Shown piece after piece: positions 21,480 through 32,859 of a stretch of 64,000 bases of DNA. The stretch is taken from NCBI GenBank assembly GCA_004794785.1, contig SJOL01005688.1, positions 193,269 to 257,268 on the forward strand, in the 5' to 3' direction. How positions within the stretch are numbered: position 1 is the first letter of the stretch; each line of letters starts with the position of its first letter. Position numbers and translations under genes: made by a program. The notes under the pieces were generated by a model that saw only the letters and a program-made list of their open reading frames with translations, was not told the DNA's origin and did not search any database. Origin of the DNA: Opisthorchis felineus (lineage: Eukaryota; Platyhelminthes; Trematoda; Opisthorchiida; Opisthorchiidae).

Positions 21480-22110
21480 AATGTCAAACCAGGTTTCGGG
21501 CCAAAATGCCCAACACCGTATGCAACGTTGCCCATCGTTAACCAGGAACTGGAGCAGAAGGCTGGTGTTCTTCGACCGACCAACAACTCTGCTTGGGCCG
21601 CACCGATTGTATCGGTGAAGAAGGATGACGGGACCATCCAGTTGTGTGCAGACTTCTCCACCGGTCTCAAAGCTGCACTGGATACCCATCAGTACCCTCA
21701 GCCTCTTCCAGATAATTTGTTCGCGAAACTGAATGGGGAGAGATGTTTCCAAAGGATTGGCTTGGCCGAGGCTCATCTCCAGGTTGAATTTGAGCAAGAA
21801 TCCCAAGAACTTTCGACCACCAATACGCATCGCGGTCTGTTCCAATATACATGACTGCATTCGGTGTCAAGACAGAGCCAGCTGTATTCCAACAAATCAT
21901 GGATACGATGCTGAAGTATATCCCAGGCGTTGCCGCTTGTTCGAACGATTTCATCGTTATGGATTCCAACCCTGACAAATTGTGGCGGCGCCTTGATTAC
22001 GTGCTCTGTCGTATTAAAGTGTATGCCTTCAGAGTATGCCAAGAAAGATGCGCATTCTTCATGCGGTCGATAAAGTACCTCGGTTTCATCATTGACGAAC
22101 ACGACTGCCG
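21480..22110 (+). pseudogene. pol: Reverse transcriptase remnant
   Basis: An N-terminal block (NNSAWAAPIVSVKKDDGTIQ, then HQYPQPLPDNLFAKLNG) is followed by a frameshift near 21850 and AFGVKTEPAVFQQIMD. At the catalytic position, where the family has Y-x-D-D, this copy reads C-S-N-D. Catalysis is lost. Confidence 0.75.
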
Positions 22111-22239
22111 TCATCGACGCCATCAAACGTATGCCAACACCCACAGACGTAACATCCATCAGGCCCTTCCTCAGCTTGCCAGTCACTACAGCTCGTTTCT
22201 GCCTGTCATGCAACGCCTCCGAGGTCCACTAAACCAGCT

Positions 22240-22560
22240 ACTTACTAAGAACCACAAGTGGACATGGTCCGAAGAATGCCAAGGCGCCTTTGACTCTGTC
22301 AAATCCATGCTGAGTTCCCATTTGCTTCTCACTCACTGCGATCCGTCCCTAGTAATTGTTGTGGTGGGCGCAGCGATTTCACATGTATTTCCCGACAGCA
22401 GCCAGAACGCCATTGTACATTCGGCCAGATCCTTGACACCAGCCGAGCGCAACTACAGTCAGGTAGGAAAGGAAGCTTTAGCGATCGTGTTTGCTGTCAA
22501 AAAGTTTCATAAAATGCTCCACGACCGTCAGTTACCTTACTGATTTATCACAAGCCGCTT
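22240..22560 (+). pseudogene. RNase H remnant of the gypsy element
   Basis: WTWSEECQGAFDSVKSML, VFPDSSQNAIVHSARSLTPA and KEALAIVFAVKKFHKML are typical gypsy RNase H blocks. The first catalytic Asp motif (D-A-S) is missing from VVVGAAISHV. The frame then stops at 22541 and later sequence is shifted. Confidence 0.7.
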
Positions 22561-23189
22561 CCTATTGTGTTTGGCTCGAAGTAGGGGATTCTGGTGTATA
22601 CCACCAACCGTCTCCATCGATGAGCCACTCTGCTTCTGGGATGCGAATTCAAGATCAAGTACCAGTCCACCACCAGTCTCGGACAAGCCGACGCACTGTC
22701 GCGCCTCATTGATTCATGTAGACCAGAACCAGAGGATACTGTAGTCGCGCTAATTGCCTTAGAACCGCAGGCAAACCACGTAGTGTCGGAAGCAGTTCGA
22801 ATTTTCTCAGTGACTGCCAACATGCCCGCCAGGTTACCGACCAAGACCCTGTCTGCAGCAAGTCATTAAGTAACACCTCAATCAGTGGCCGCGTACCTGC
22901 CCAAAAGACGAGTTTGTGCCTTACTTCCACCGCCGTGACGCATTATTACTAGCCAACGGATACTTTGTATTTTCAGAACGCGTTGTCATTCAAAAGGAGT
23001 TACAACCAGCCGTATAGAAGCAGTTTCATTGAACGCACCCATGAACAAACAGAAAGAATGCCCTTGATCAGAGTTACATCCACTGGCCACTGATGAACTC
23101 CCAGATTGAGCAAGTCTCCAAACCTTGCCTGCGGCGCGGTGAAGCATCCAAGTCACCCGCGAAAACCTACCTTCGGTGGTGGCCGCAAC

Positions 23190-23375
23190 CGACCGAATCC
23201 TAGTCTCATCTTCACATCGACTACGCAGGTCCAGTAGGTGGCCAATACTTTTTGTTCGTGGTCGACGCCTACAGCAAGTGGCCGGAAACGCTTTCAGTAA
23301 ACAGCCCCAAAACTGCCACTACGATCTTGGAACGCAGGCGATTACGTCGTTCCGAAGATATTATAGTCAACATAA
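23190..23375 (+). pseudogene. Integrase core fragment
   Basis: One frame reads HIDYAGPVGGQYFLFVVDAY then SKWPETLSV, the start of the integrase catalytic core with its first two Asp residues. Homology ends near 23375; the rest of the integrase and the 3' LTR are absent. Confidence 0.7.
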
Positions 23376-23499
23376 GAAATAGGATTTACATTGTATTAGG
23401 GTCGTACTTCTAATAGTTTTGGTGTTAAAACCTATTCTGAAAATGCCTAATCTTTGCGTGCTTTTGAGTCATTACAGCTGAAGAGAGTATGTCTTGTTT

Positions 23500-23830
23500 C
23501 GTGAAATACACTCATCTGCAAACCAATTTGGTTTTAATAGAAGACTCAACATAATCCCAACTGGATCCCTCGTTTATGATATTCTTCAACTGAATGTGCT
23601 GCACAAAGGTGGCATCATGTTTTAGTTGGGACGATATTTGACATACCGCAGTGCATTTTCTTGAAGGGGACCACTCGTTAGGTTGCAGAAGACTCCTCGA
23701 CAGCTCAAGTAGGACATAGGTTTGACAAAAACTTGGGAACTGTGCCTATCTGATCAGCCTCAAGAAGAAGGAAACCGGCCGTCTGTTGTCAAAAAGCTTT
23801 CAGCAGTGTTCGTTCGAGAGTTTGCTTTGC
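23500..23830. repeat. FB1 copy in opposed halves, next to the gypsy truncation
   Basis: 23503-23640 is FB1 in reverse (ACTCATCTGCAAACCAATTT, CCCTCGTTTATGATATTC), while 23690-23830 reads forward (CTCAAGAAGAAGGAAACCGG, AAAAGCTTTCAGCAGTG). It lies about 120 bp after the last gypsy homology. Confidence 0.55.
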
Positions 23831-23849
23831 TTTTTTGGAGTTGAGAGGC

Positions 23850-24760
23850 CAAACGGTACTGGCTTCAGAGTTGATACGATAGTGTAAGTAGGCCTTCTAC
23901 AACGATTTATGCCGCTACCAGAAACCAGCCGCAGTAATTTTCGCTGGCCAACCCAACGTTAGGTAAATCCGCTGGACTCACAATCCATGGTAGGTGTCTG
24001 GGTTGGTCGTAATAAACGTAGGCTATTTGGTCATGTTTAATTTTCCTTGCGTTGTTAAGCCCTTTAGGCCGTACTAGAAATGCATGTTGTCGGTGATCAA
24101 TGGAGTTAATCGTGACTATAAAACAAACTGCATCTGCATCACTAAGCTTAAATTTGCTCGCACCTATGAATTTGGAAAACCTCGGTTTTAGAGCGTGCAT
24201 AGGTCTTTCATTTGAAGCCCAACACCTACCCCCGTGATATGAAACTGAACAGTCATATAAAAAAGGGGACATTCACTGAGACCATGTCACTTGTGAGTGT
24301 AAGTTGAAGGCAGTATCATATAATTGGGGACAGAGACCGTAATCACTTATCGAGGATATAACTATTCATCTCTTCCTTCTTCTAATCTGTTGTTGGATCT
24401 CTGAGAATTTTTCTCCAATCGAATGCCACAAACACTGCTGACTAATTGTTCAGGGGACAAAAACTAACCAGACGGGAGAGTCCCTTCCTATGAGGAAGTC
24501 GCACAAAGTTTTTTACGAAAATCTTTGCAAACATGCTATCAAGTGGTCTCTAAAAACGTGGATTTAAGTTTTGCGCATCGCGAAATGTGAATGCTTGTAT
24601 GAGCAGATCAAACTATTGGAGCCCCACATCCATTATTAGCAGCAGTTGGTTCAAATCGAGATTAATTGACCTTGCACACTCTGGTATGTACGAACACCTA
24701 TCAGGTGGTGTCATGTTCTCACTAAAGTAGATGAGCACTTATGGAGAAGGACTAGCTTGT
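23850..24760. other. No gene recognised
   Basis: One minus frame of 121 codons (23907-24272) has no splice support or recognisable domain. No repeat was identified. Confidence 0.3.
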
Positions 24761-24769
24761 TATCTTGTA

Positions 24770-25330
24770 CCCAGATACAGCGCAGTTCTATTAAACCGAG
24801 GGGAACACCAGACCAGTAATACAGAAGTACGCCAGATAGTCTTCTGGAAAGTTCATTCTACCTCGATTGACCAGCTGGTCGCACTCCATCGATTACGCTG
24901 TTTAGGCCATGTACTTCATATGCCAGAGCACCGTTAACCCCGTACGGTCATCTTCGCCCAGTCTCGTATCGGATGGAGACGGCCCAGAGGCGGTCAGTCC
25001 ATGACTTGTCATCGAAGCATGAATGTCCTTGCCAGCGAATTTAGTGGATTTGATAACTGCCGTCTCCTCGGATGGGGACCGCGGGACAAACAAACCAATG
25101 GTTAGGGATCCTGACAGCTATGGTTGTGTTGCGCAGCCAATGGCAGTCCTGCATCAAAGCTATCACCTTCACAGCATCGCTCTCACTCCCTGTCATACCG
25201 GACAAACAGAACCAATTGACCTCAATGAATCGATTGGGCCATCACCTTCAACAAGTTGTTCTCATTTCCTCCTGTTTATCTTATGTGAACGAAGCTGTAG
25301 CAGCTGAAAACAATGCATGTCGGTGAGCGG
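24770..25330 (+). mobile_element. 3' end of an RTE-like LINE (LINE-B), degenerate
   Basis: The C-terminal region of the polyprotein is visible: LVALHRLRCLGHVLHMPEHR, then WRRPRGGQSMTCHRSMN and CRLLGWGPRDK, followed by stops and a 3' tail (CGGACAAACAGAACCAATTG, GCTGTAGCAGCTGAAAAC). The same coding end and tail occur inverted at 49890-50810. It lacks endonuclease and RT and is a 5'-truncated insertion. Confidence 0.7.
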
Positions 25331-25379
25331 TTTGTGAGCTGAAAACTGAACGGAACCGTTGAACCGAGCAGATTACGAT

Positions 25380-25620
25380 GAGATGTGACTTTCATCAGAT
25401 ACTGCTAAATTCTCGGTCGATAGCATGCAAAATGACATCGTGTAAAAAAGCAGAACCTGGAATCAACAATCGTATTAGGGTCTCAGATATGAAAATTTTC
25501 ACAGGCCAGTATGCACCTAAGTACTTGTTACCAACAGGCTGTACTGCACCACGCATATATGGATTACCGAAAACACAGAACTTTTGTACCTCTCCGTCTG
25601 GTACTTGGAATGCTTGAATC
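25380..25620 (+). other. Open frame, uncertain
   Basis: A 79-codon plus frame ends TGCTAPRIYGLPKTQNF, reminiscent of the PKIYGLPKIHK-type block of Penelope-like or related reverse transcriptases. Only this short block matches, from memory, so the assignment is tentative. Confidence 0.25.
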
Positions 25621-25799
25621 TCTATACTATGGGCTTGTCCAATGATTCAGTAATCAAGTGGAGCAGGTGAGACAAATTGGCTATGTTAGTGGGTCTAGTA
25701 CAGAATATCAACACCGTGAGTTCACTCAACTGGGCAACGCATGGAACCGATTAAACATCCACCGTTTCACAGAAGTTCAGAAACCAATCAGTGGATTTG

Positions 25800-26115
25800 T
25801 CTAGACAGAACATGTTATTCATAGGATTGCTGAAGATATTTCGACAGTTTACTACCTGGTTCCATTTTCTTGGGGCCCATCAGACACAATCCCTGAAATC
25901 TACCTGAACTCAAATGGGACGATATTCGCGGATTACACTCATTTGCACAGAAATTTCGTTCAAATATCATCCCAACTGAAACATGAGGCTATCTTTGTGC
26001 AGAACATTCAGTTGAATAGTGTTACGAATGAGGGATTCATTCGGGATTCATTAGGGAGTCAGTCGAGTCTCCCGTTAAGACCAAATTAATGTACAAATGA
26101 GTGTAAATCGCTGTA
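25800..26115. repeat. FB1 copy with inverted ends
   Basis: GGATTACACTCATTTGCAC (about 25935) is mirrored by GTACAAATGAGTGTAAATC (about 26094). Between them lie FB1 blocks (CCCAACTGAAACATGAGGC, CATTCAGTTGAATAG, GAGTCTCCCGTTAAGACC). Confidence 0.55.
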
Positions 26116-26119
26116 CAAT

Positions 26120-27290
26120 GGGTTTATTATTGGATACCGCCTCACTTTCATAGGATATCTTCACCAGAACCAGGACTACCGGCCTGGTCAAGACCGAGCA
26201 CTTGTAAGCAAGACCTATCACCAATAGATCTGGTCCTTCCAGTTGATAGCTGTTCACCTGGAAGTTACTGTTGATCGTCGTTTACACTTTCCTGTTGGCT
26301 TGTGTGGAGGATTTAGTACGAAGATGATTACGGGTTTTGGTCGGGTTTGGCTTTCTACTTTAGACCTAAACTTTGTCTGGTAATGACTCCTGTTGACTGA
26401 CAACTGTAGACCACCACACTTCGAATGAATTGACCTAGAACAGCTGTCTAGCTACGCGCTAGCTCTACATCCTCTGTTCTCACTGGGAGTTTAACGATTT
26501 TCACTCTCCCGGCCTCAGTCGCTGTAGTGTGAATCGTAGTCCCTCCCTCACCGTTTCCACATTTCCCAAATATGTTCTTTCTAGTACCTTGTAGATGTCG
26601 TGCTATCGCTGAGTCTTTGAACAGCTCTTGACACCCATCTGCGTTTCTTGGTACTCTGCTTATTCTCCTTTTGTTTTCACCCATTCAGGTGCGCAGTTCA
26701 TTGACTGTCCGCCCTTTGTAGACCTCAGTGCAGTTGTCAGAGCGAAGGGCTTCACATTTCTTTAACAGGTGGATGATGTCATGATTCGAACAAGGGGGGA
26801 TAAGAGTAAAGAATGTGATGGATTATATACACTAAGCTGAGGGTCTTTAGCGACATGACAAAATCGGCCCGTTTACGTCCACCATGAAGATTTTCATTGA
26901 GGTTCCATCCAGCAGGTGAAGTCAATTCAGTTTGAGAAGCCGGAAAGCATTTTACAGTTATTTTATTCTTGTTAGGAATAACCAGCAATGCGCATCTCGC
27001 TAATGCTTAGGTTGGTTTGAACCCGTCACCTTCAGTTAAATTGTTGAACACTACCAATCGGCCACGAGTGACTGGTCGGTAGGGTGATCAACGGTCATTC
27101 AGACAGGACACAGCGCTAATCAACTTTGAACCAAGCGATTTACATCAGTTGACTAGTCCTTCAGTAATGACTTGTCAGATGGAAGACGCGTGCAGTTTGG
27201 AAATTTGTCCCCCTCTTAGCAGATCAAATATTGGTAGTGTGGAGATACTTGGGAACTGTAAGTAATCGATTGTGAAAGGAACAGAATCTC
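26120..27290. other. No gene firmly recognised
   Basis: A 78-codon minus frame at 26448-26684 (CQELFKDSAIARHLQGTRK) looks protein-like but has several possible donors and no clear acceptor. GGTTTGAACCC near 27013 resembles a pol III B box in repeat-like sequence. Confidence 0.25.
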
Positions 27291-27297
27291 AAAAGTC

Positions 27298-27560
27298 GCA
27301 CGCGCCTTCCATCTGATGAGTCTTCACTGGAAGAGCCAGTCAACACGTAATACGTGAAGGACTGGAGCTGTATCATGTCTAAGTATGAGTTAATCACACT
27401 GCTGATCAGCCACTCGTGGTCCAGCAGTTTAGTCATCAACTACTGACTGGGATTTTCTGGGTTCGAATCTCCCTAGGACTCGTGAAATATGTGGTGCTGA
27501 TGATTCGCGACAAGGATAAACCAGTTGTATAGTGCCTCGCAACTTCTCAGCATTGATTAA
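27298..27560 (+). repeat. SINE-3 copy (tRNA-related)
   Basis: GAAGAGCCAGTCAACACG, GAGTTAATCACACTGCTGAT, then B-box-like GGGTTCGAATCTCC and AAGGATAAACCAGTTGTATA align in order with 55131-55440. A full-length-looking member of the SINE-3 family. Confidence 0.55.
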
Positions 27561-27659
27561 TTTCACTTGCAGCATAAGATCTCTGGCAGACGTTTTTATT
27601 CGTCTATGCGACCTCACATGTTCTGATATAGTTATGCTGATCGATCTAGGCACTCATGC

Positions 27660-29450
27660 CTACCCTAAAACGTGAGAAGACTTTGTGAAACTCTTCTACC
27701 ATCCAGCATTTAATATGACTGTTTAATTGACAATCACAATGCTGAGTATTAAGCTGCGACTGAAATATCCATGAGACACCTCGTTCCGAGTTGATCTTCT
27801 TCACTCTAACCGGAAGCTGAGTGTTACGATAAACATTATTTACGCCGTCTGATAACTAAGAAAACGCTCTCTAATGCGGGCTAGTGGTGTAGTATGGATC
27901 ATGTACGCGAAAAAGCCATGGACCGAAGTATGGAAGGATACCGCTGGTGGCAGATGAATAGACTTATTCGGAATGAAGTAGCACAATCGAAAGCATCCAT
28001 AGTGAAACACCGGAGTCGAGCAAAGGCTTATTTGAGTGTTCTGCCGTTAACATGTATCGTAACACGGTAACGTACTGCAGCTCAACGGATGGGGAACGTT
28101 GGAAGCAGTCGAACGAATGCACACAGTCTAGAATCCGACATTCTAATGAGCAGCAGGAATCGGAGGTCAACACACACAACTAAACTAAACAACTAAACTC
28201 AACTAAAGTTCCTTGACAGAGTCACATCAAGGTATTCCACAGTAGTTCTGAGGAGAGGGACGTTGAAAACGGTGAAGGGTTGATGGTTGCTAAGTACGTC
28301 ATCGTAATGTTGACTGGAGGTGAGAGATAAAGCTTTAGGACCTTTTTGGGATGTCAGTAAACTGATGACTATCAGAGACGAACGGAGAACCGAGGGCATG
28401 TGAAAGGCGAAGCCGAAAGTGACAGACACTTAATCGAAATGCTTAAGGCTACAGGTGATTTCAGTAAATCGGAGTTCGGTTCGCGTGATACTCGGACCAA
28501 CCAAGGAACATGGCTTTGGTAGGCGATTATACTGGTGTCTACGTATGGATTTACTCAGAATTGGCTTGCTTTCTGGATGTAGTTAGGCAGTTAGGCGGGA
28601 TTACGGAGAAGCGCTTGGTAGTCTGACTTGGACTGACTGAAAAGAAATTCGAGCGAGTGTTTGTATGCACGTTGTGTGTGGCACTTTTACAACAGATTTT
28701 CAGTGGAATTTTCTGGTACACTGCCAGATAGCGCGTCAAATCTCCGCACGCAAAGTTGGCCCACTTCCCAGTGGATGACGGTCAATGTAGGTATTTTCGG
28801 CAATGGGTTTAGTCCAGTCTAACAGATCCGCCGTTTAGCAGGGCCAACAGGTCTTCGATACCCCAGTCATCTGTCACCTGGAATTTTGTTTTGTACTTAT
28901 CATTCTAGTTCACCGGTTGACTGGAAATTGCCCAGTCATTGACTGGTCATCAGTCTCGATATTTTCAAACAGTCAGAATCTCCGTACGGTGATCTATATG
29001 CTATCCTAGAGCTCGTTATACAACGCTACTCTTCTCGTCACAGAATGTCCGTTGATGTCTTACAGTGACCCTGAATTTGCTCAGTCGAACTTTTCAGTGG
29101 CACATACATGCGAGTAGCTAAGAAATTCTGGGGAACTGCTGGAAAGGTACATACTCATAAAAGCCGATGAGTATTCATTCAACCATTTAAACTCCACACT
29201 GCTTGAAGGCTTTCTTCGGATCATGTTAAATACCTGATGACCTACCTTCAGAGATGTTTCCCGTCAATTTTAATTCCTTGTTTGCCAGTGTTCCACTACG
29301 TGAAAGAGTTAGATATCCAGGTGAGCACATCATTAGAAATTATACTTCCCTGCGTATTCCTACTGCCTAAGCTGAGGATCTTACTTTGTTGAGCACGGAA
29401 AACATTTTTTTAATTCACAGGGGTTGCTATAAACAAATGGACGGTGCTGC
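27660..29450. other. No gene recognised
   Basis: Frames of 60-76 codons on the minus strand (27964-28739) lack splice borders. No repeat shared with the rest of the window was seen here. Confidence 0.35.
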
Positions 29451-29453
29451 TCG

Positions 29454-29879
29454 TTGATCAGGTGGTTGGTAATGTGTTCGCCAAGCTTGGCAATTGACCT
29501 GCAAATGTTTCCTCACCATACGAGGAGATGTCATCAGTGTGCAGTTGGCTTGGCACTTCCTTCTTGCCTGCATGCGTTTATATAGCAGTTGAAGATGATC
29601 TGTTATCTGTTAAAGTGATTGGCTAATTAGGAGACAGGGTTTTTGTGAATTTATTGGCTCGTCTCTGACTTTTGACTAATAAATCCACGAAAACTCTCTC
29701 TTCCAACTAACCAATCAGGTTAACAGATAACAAATAATATCCAAATGCTATATAAGCGCACGCATGCAAAGCGGAAGTACCCAGCCAACTGCGCGTTGAT
29801 GACATCTCCTCGTATGGTGACGAAACGTTTGCGGGTCAATTGCCAAGCTCGGCGAACACATCAACATCCACCCGATCAA
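29454..29879. repeat. FB2: near-perfect 202-bp foldback element
   Basis: The left arm 29454-29655 is the reverse complement of the right arm 29678-29879, with a 22-bp loop. Paired positions sum to 59333 at the outer ends, the inner ends and a mid-arm check block (29522-29535 with 29798-29811), so the arms have no net length difference. Blocks include GCTTGGCAATTGACC and GAGGAGATGTCATC with their complements. No ORF or transposase was seen. A degenerate part copy lies at 60185-60265. It resembles a MITE-like foldback element. Confidence 0.85.
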
Positions 29880-30082
29880 AGACCAATAAACGCACTCGCG
29901 CTACCGATATTTCGACAAATTACCAAATGGGAGGTGTGGCAAAGGTTAATTAACACCAGCTGGCTTTTTTTCCAGCAAAGATAGAAACCCGAGACGTTTC
30001 GAGCACTGCTCTACACAAACCGACAAGATACATTGATTCTTGCCTCTGATCAAACTTTCAGTTTATTTTTTGATATTCCAAG

Positions 30083-30270
30083 TATCATTACTCGTGTCGC
30101 AAGAGGATGGTAGTGTAATCTCCCCTGACCTACTAATTACCCGGTGTCCGAATGAAAGTTTGCAATGTGCGGTCCATAGTAAGGCTACTTGGATTGGTCA
30201 GTGCCCTCGTCTCAGTAGATATACTCCGATAGCCCACAAGCTGTTTCATAGGGCTAGACTTATCTGCACG
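30083..30270 (+). CDS. Predicted Cys-containing exon, plus strand
   Basis: A strong acceptor (TTTTTTGATATTCCAAG) precedes 188 open bases, entering in phase 1 and leaving in phase 0 at TGCACG|GTAATG, a mediocre donor. The peptide includes VSQEDGSVISPDLLITRCPN, CAVHSKATWIGQCPRLSR and HKLFHRARLICT. The four Cys and the NES sequon suggest an extracellular protein, but no domain is recognised. The region just upstream is hydrophobic but has no ATG in frame. Confidence 0.4.
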
Positions 30271-30800
30271 GTAATGGAGGAGGTTTTCTGAAAACGGTCT
30301 CTGTTCGCCAACGGCTACGCAGAAATGTTCGCTACTTTATATCGCAATCCAAACCCTCCAGAAAAATCTGACCGTTCCAGCTATGGAAAAAAGTAGAGAG
30401 ATATGTCTTCGCTTCAAACTAAATCAAGCAGAAAATCCAGTCCGCTTTGAATCGCACTTATAGAGCAGCTCAATTGCATGCAAGATCACTTTCAGTCGAG
30501 GTGACACCTATTTTGACTGAAGTGATCGACGACTTTTTCAAAGGACTTCGGCCTACATTCCAAATCAGTTGCTAGAGATCTTGTGATAAACTCAGTCAAC
30601 ACTGTCAGTGACCAGATGGAACTGGAAGTCACCAGTCGTCAAACATACTTCTAAGACTTCTAGGCTACCTGGCTGACCGTGCTCATGCTTCCACCACACT
30701 GTTACGAAATCGAAACCTGAAACCTCGAAGCAATGTTGATAAGAGCATAAAAATGCACACCACGTGCATAAAACTCTTTGTACATACCGTCCGGGTATCC

Positions 30801-30994
30801 TAGAACTGAGAGTTAACCCCAGTACTATGTGCTTTCCGATACGCTTAACTCGACAAATATCGACTGCTGTACGTTTGCGACTGATGAAATTAATTGGAGA
30901 TGCTAATATCTCGCCATTTCTCTCTTCTGACATTTCTAATGAAATGAATGAAGCTGATCCCTTTGCGCTTTTTTTGGCGAATGTTGAAGTCTAG
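30801..30994 (+). CDS. Possible terminal exon, plus strand
   Basis: After acceptor CCGTCCGGGTATCCTAG the frame (entering phase 1) stays open to a stop at 30994: LRVNPSTMCFPIRLTRQI, RLRLMKLIGDANISPFL, EADPFALFLANVEV. A 113-codon minus frame overlaps (30592-30933), so strand is uncertain. No polyadenylation signal was seen downstream. Confidence 0.3.
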
Positions 30995-31190
30995 AACGGT
31001 TGACTGAAGCCCATGCAGAACTCGCCTTTGTCTGCGCTGGACTTTGAAAGTACAGGTTGTATGGCATTATAGGGTAACAGTTGGTCTTCACTGAAGGGGG
31101 AAGATGGTGTGCAAAGCCCAAGTGTCCTTCAGTCCTTCACAGTGGTTCATTCTACGCCTACCGTCATCAAGAGACTGGACCTTACTGTGG

Positions 31191-31345
31191 TGGGACGGTT
31201 CGTGTGTCTCAGTGGTTAGAGCACGAATCTACTAACCGGAGGGTCCTGTCTAGGCTTGGTCAACTTGGCAGTATCCAAGCCCTTGTGCTTCCTTCGGGTG
31301 GCACGGCAGCTAGGCACAAAAAGGGTGCTACAGTTGAACTATTTC
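31191..31345 (+). mobile_element. SINE-1 copy lacking the B box
   Basis: In sense orientation: TCTCAGTGGTTAGAGCACG (A box region), then GGAGGGTCCTGTCTAGGCTTGG, where the stretch normally holding the B box is deleted, then CTTCCTTCGGGTGGCAC and GGGTGCTACAGTTGAACT. Pol III transcription should be impaired. Confidence 0.8.
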
Positions 31346-31375
31346 GATTTTTTTTTGACCTATTGAGCTATGCGA

Positions 31376-31600
31376 CAATGGTAGAGTCTGTTATACCATG
31401 TTGGCCAATGTCTAGAGGTCTGACTAACACAGTCTCCTGGTTCTCCAGGTTGGGGTTAGTGCACCTGTATTTCCATCCAAACACTGCTCTCTTGCACTCA
31501 AGCTTTTGAACCAAAGGCTTTGGTTGAGAAACCTAATCATCCTCCTGTGTGGGTCTGGGCGCCCCGGCAGTATCCCAACCCAGGTACAACCGTGACATAT
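31376..31600 (+). repeat. Dispersed repeat F, copy 1 (LINE 5' leader?)
   Basis: It aligns in order with the reverse complement of 63360-63670: CTGACTAACACAGTCTCCTG, TTCTCCAGGTTGGGGTTAG, GGCTTTGGTTGAGAAACCTA, TGTGGGTCTGGGCGCCC. Here it directly precedes the LINE-A coding region, so it may be that element's leader. Confidence 0.5.
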
Positions 31601-31824
31601 ACAGCTAAAAGTACTGTCATGTCGCATCGCCGTCGCGTGGTGCCATCAGCCGGGTTGCCTTACTTGTTGCATACAGCAGAGCAGGTAAGCGAAAACAGGC
31701 TATCACTGCCGCCTCCTTCTTTCTCTTTCACGTAATATTCTTCCCCTCATCCCAACCCGCTAATAACTTTCTCCTTGTACGCCCCTCCATTAAGACCGAC
31801 AACCCCGTTCGTCTTGCGTCGGTT

Positions 31825-32690
31825 TTGGCCGCAACATCTGCGCGTCAGCCAGCACCGACAGCCTCAGGTATATTGAAGTGCGTCTTCAAGCCTCGACGCC
31901 CAGTCTACTTGGCTATTTTTAAGGTTCGCACTCTGAAGCAAGCAGGACAACAAGCTGTTCTTGTTCTCACGCTGGACTTGCTGGACATTGATGTGTGGTG
32001 TGTATCAGAAATGAGAATGCAAGTTGCAAGCACAGTGGTTGAGCAAACTACCCCATCACTGTTCACCCACTCCAGTCTGCGTATCTCCGGCCATCCAAAG
32101 GCTACTACGACAGGCGGTAAAGGGGTCGGCATCGTCCTAAGTCATCGGGCAGACTGGATATCCGTTGATAGTGCTCTCTGTGTGGTTCGTCTGGAAGTGA
32201 CCGTGAAGGAGTCTCAGAAGTAAAAAAGTTGATCAATATCTCTTTGACGTGTCTGCTCACACCCATCAAAGACAGGTTTTATGACACCTTGAATGCACTG
32301 TTGCGGCGAGCCTGAAGCTCAAATATCGTTGTGGTTGCCAGAGATCTGAATGCACAGGTGGGGAGGTTTAGGGCATCTGAGACTCAATTAGGTGGTCGAC
32401 ATGGATTGGGCTAGTAAGTACGGACGATGGTGAACGATTGCTTCAGCAGTGTGCTGACCGCAGACCGTATTTATGCAGTACTAACTTCAAAAATAACCGA
32501 AGTCGTCTGGCCACATGGTGTACCCCAACAGCGTGCCAGCTACGAACTCAAATTGACCAGTTACATCAGTTACAGATGGCGCGGATCAGTAACTGACTGC
32601 CACTTGTTTTGGAACACATTTGTGGATTCCGACCGCGTCCTTGTCTGGAGTCGCTTCTCCCTGCGGCTTTCGGGACCCCGTAAGGTGCGG
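31825..32690 (+). pseudogene. LINE-A apurinic-type endonuclease remnant
   Basis: The frame carries the N-terminal strand, the S-E-M-R motif (family S-E-T-R) and ends in VDSDRVLVWSRF. The terminal catalytic S-D-H of this nuclease family is S-D-R here, so the general-base His is lost. The segment between 32223 and 32550 is frameshifted (RDLNAQVGRF-like block at about 32343). Confidence 0.65.
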
Positions 32691-32859
32691 ACACACACCT
32701 TAGCAACTGAGGAGCTGGCAGATCCCGAAGTCGAACGAACTCATCAGGACCATCTTTTGAACTCTTCCAACTGCTCCGCTGTCTGATGTCAATTCGTACT
32801 GGAACGAGATGGCCACATCTTTGCACAAATTGGTTTCCGATAAGGGTATCCACTATCTC

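Larger units (their letters stand above)
20040..23380 (+). mobile_element. Degenerate Ty3/gypsy LTR retrotransposon (CsRn1-like)
   Basis: The order gag, zinc knuckle, protease, reverse transcriptase, RNase H, integrase marks a Ty3/gypsy element. The resemblance to Clonorchis CsRn1 is from memory. The element is broken: gag is split by frameshifts, RT by a frameshift near 21850, and the integrase stops after its N-terminal catalytic part near 23380. No LTR pair was identified; ATTGGTGAATAGGAACCC near 20018 is a weak candidate for LTR end plus primer-binding site. Not expected to be active. Confidence 0.8.
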
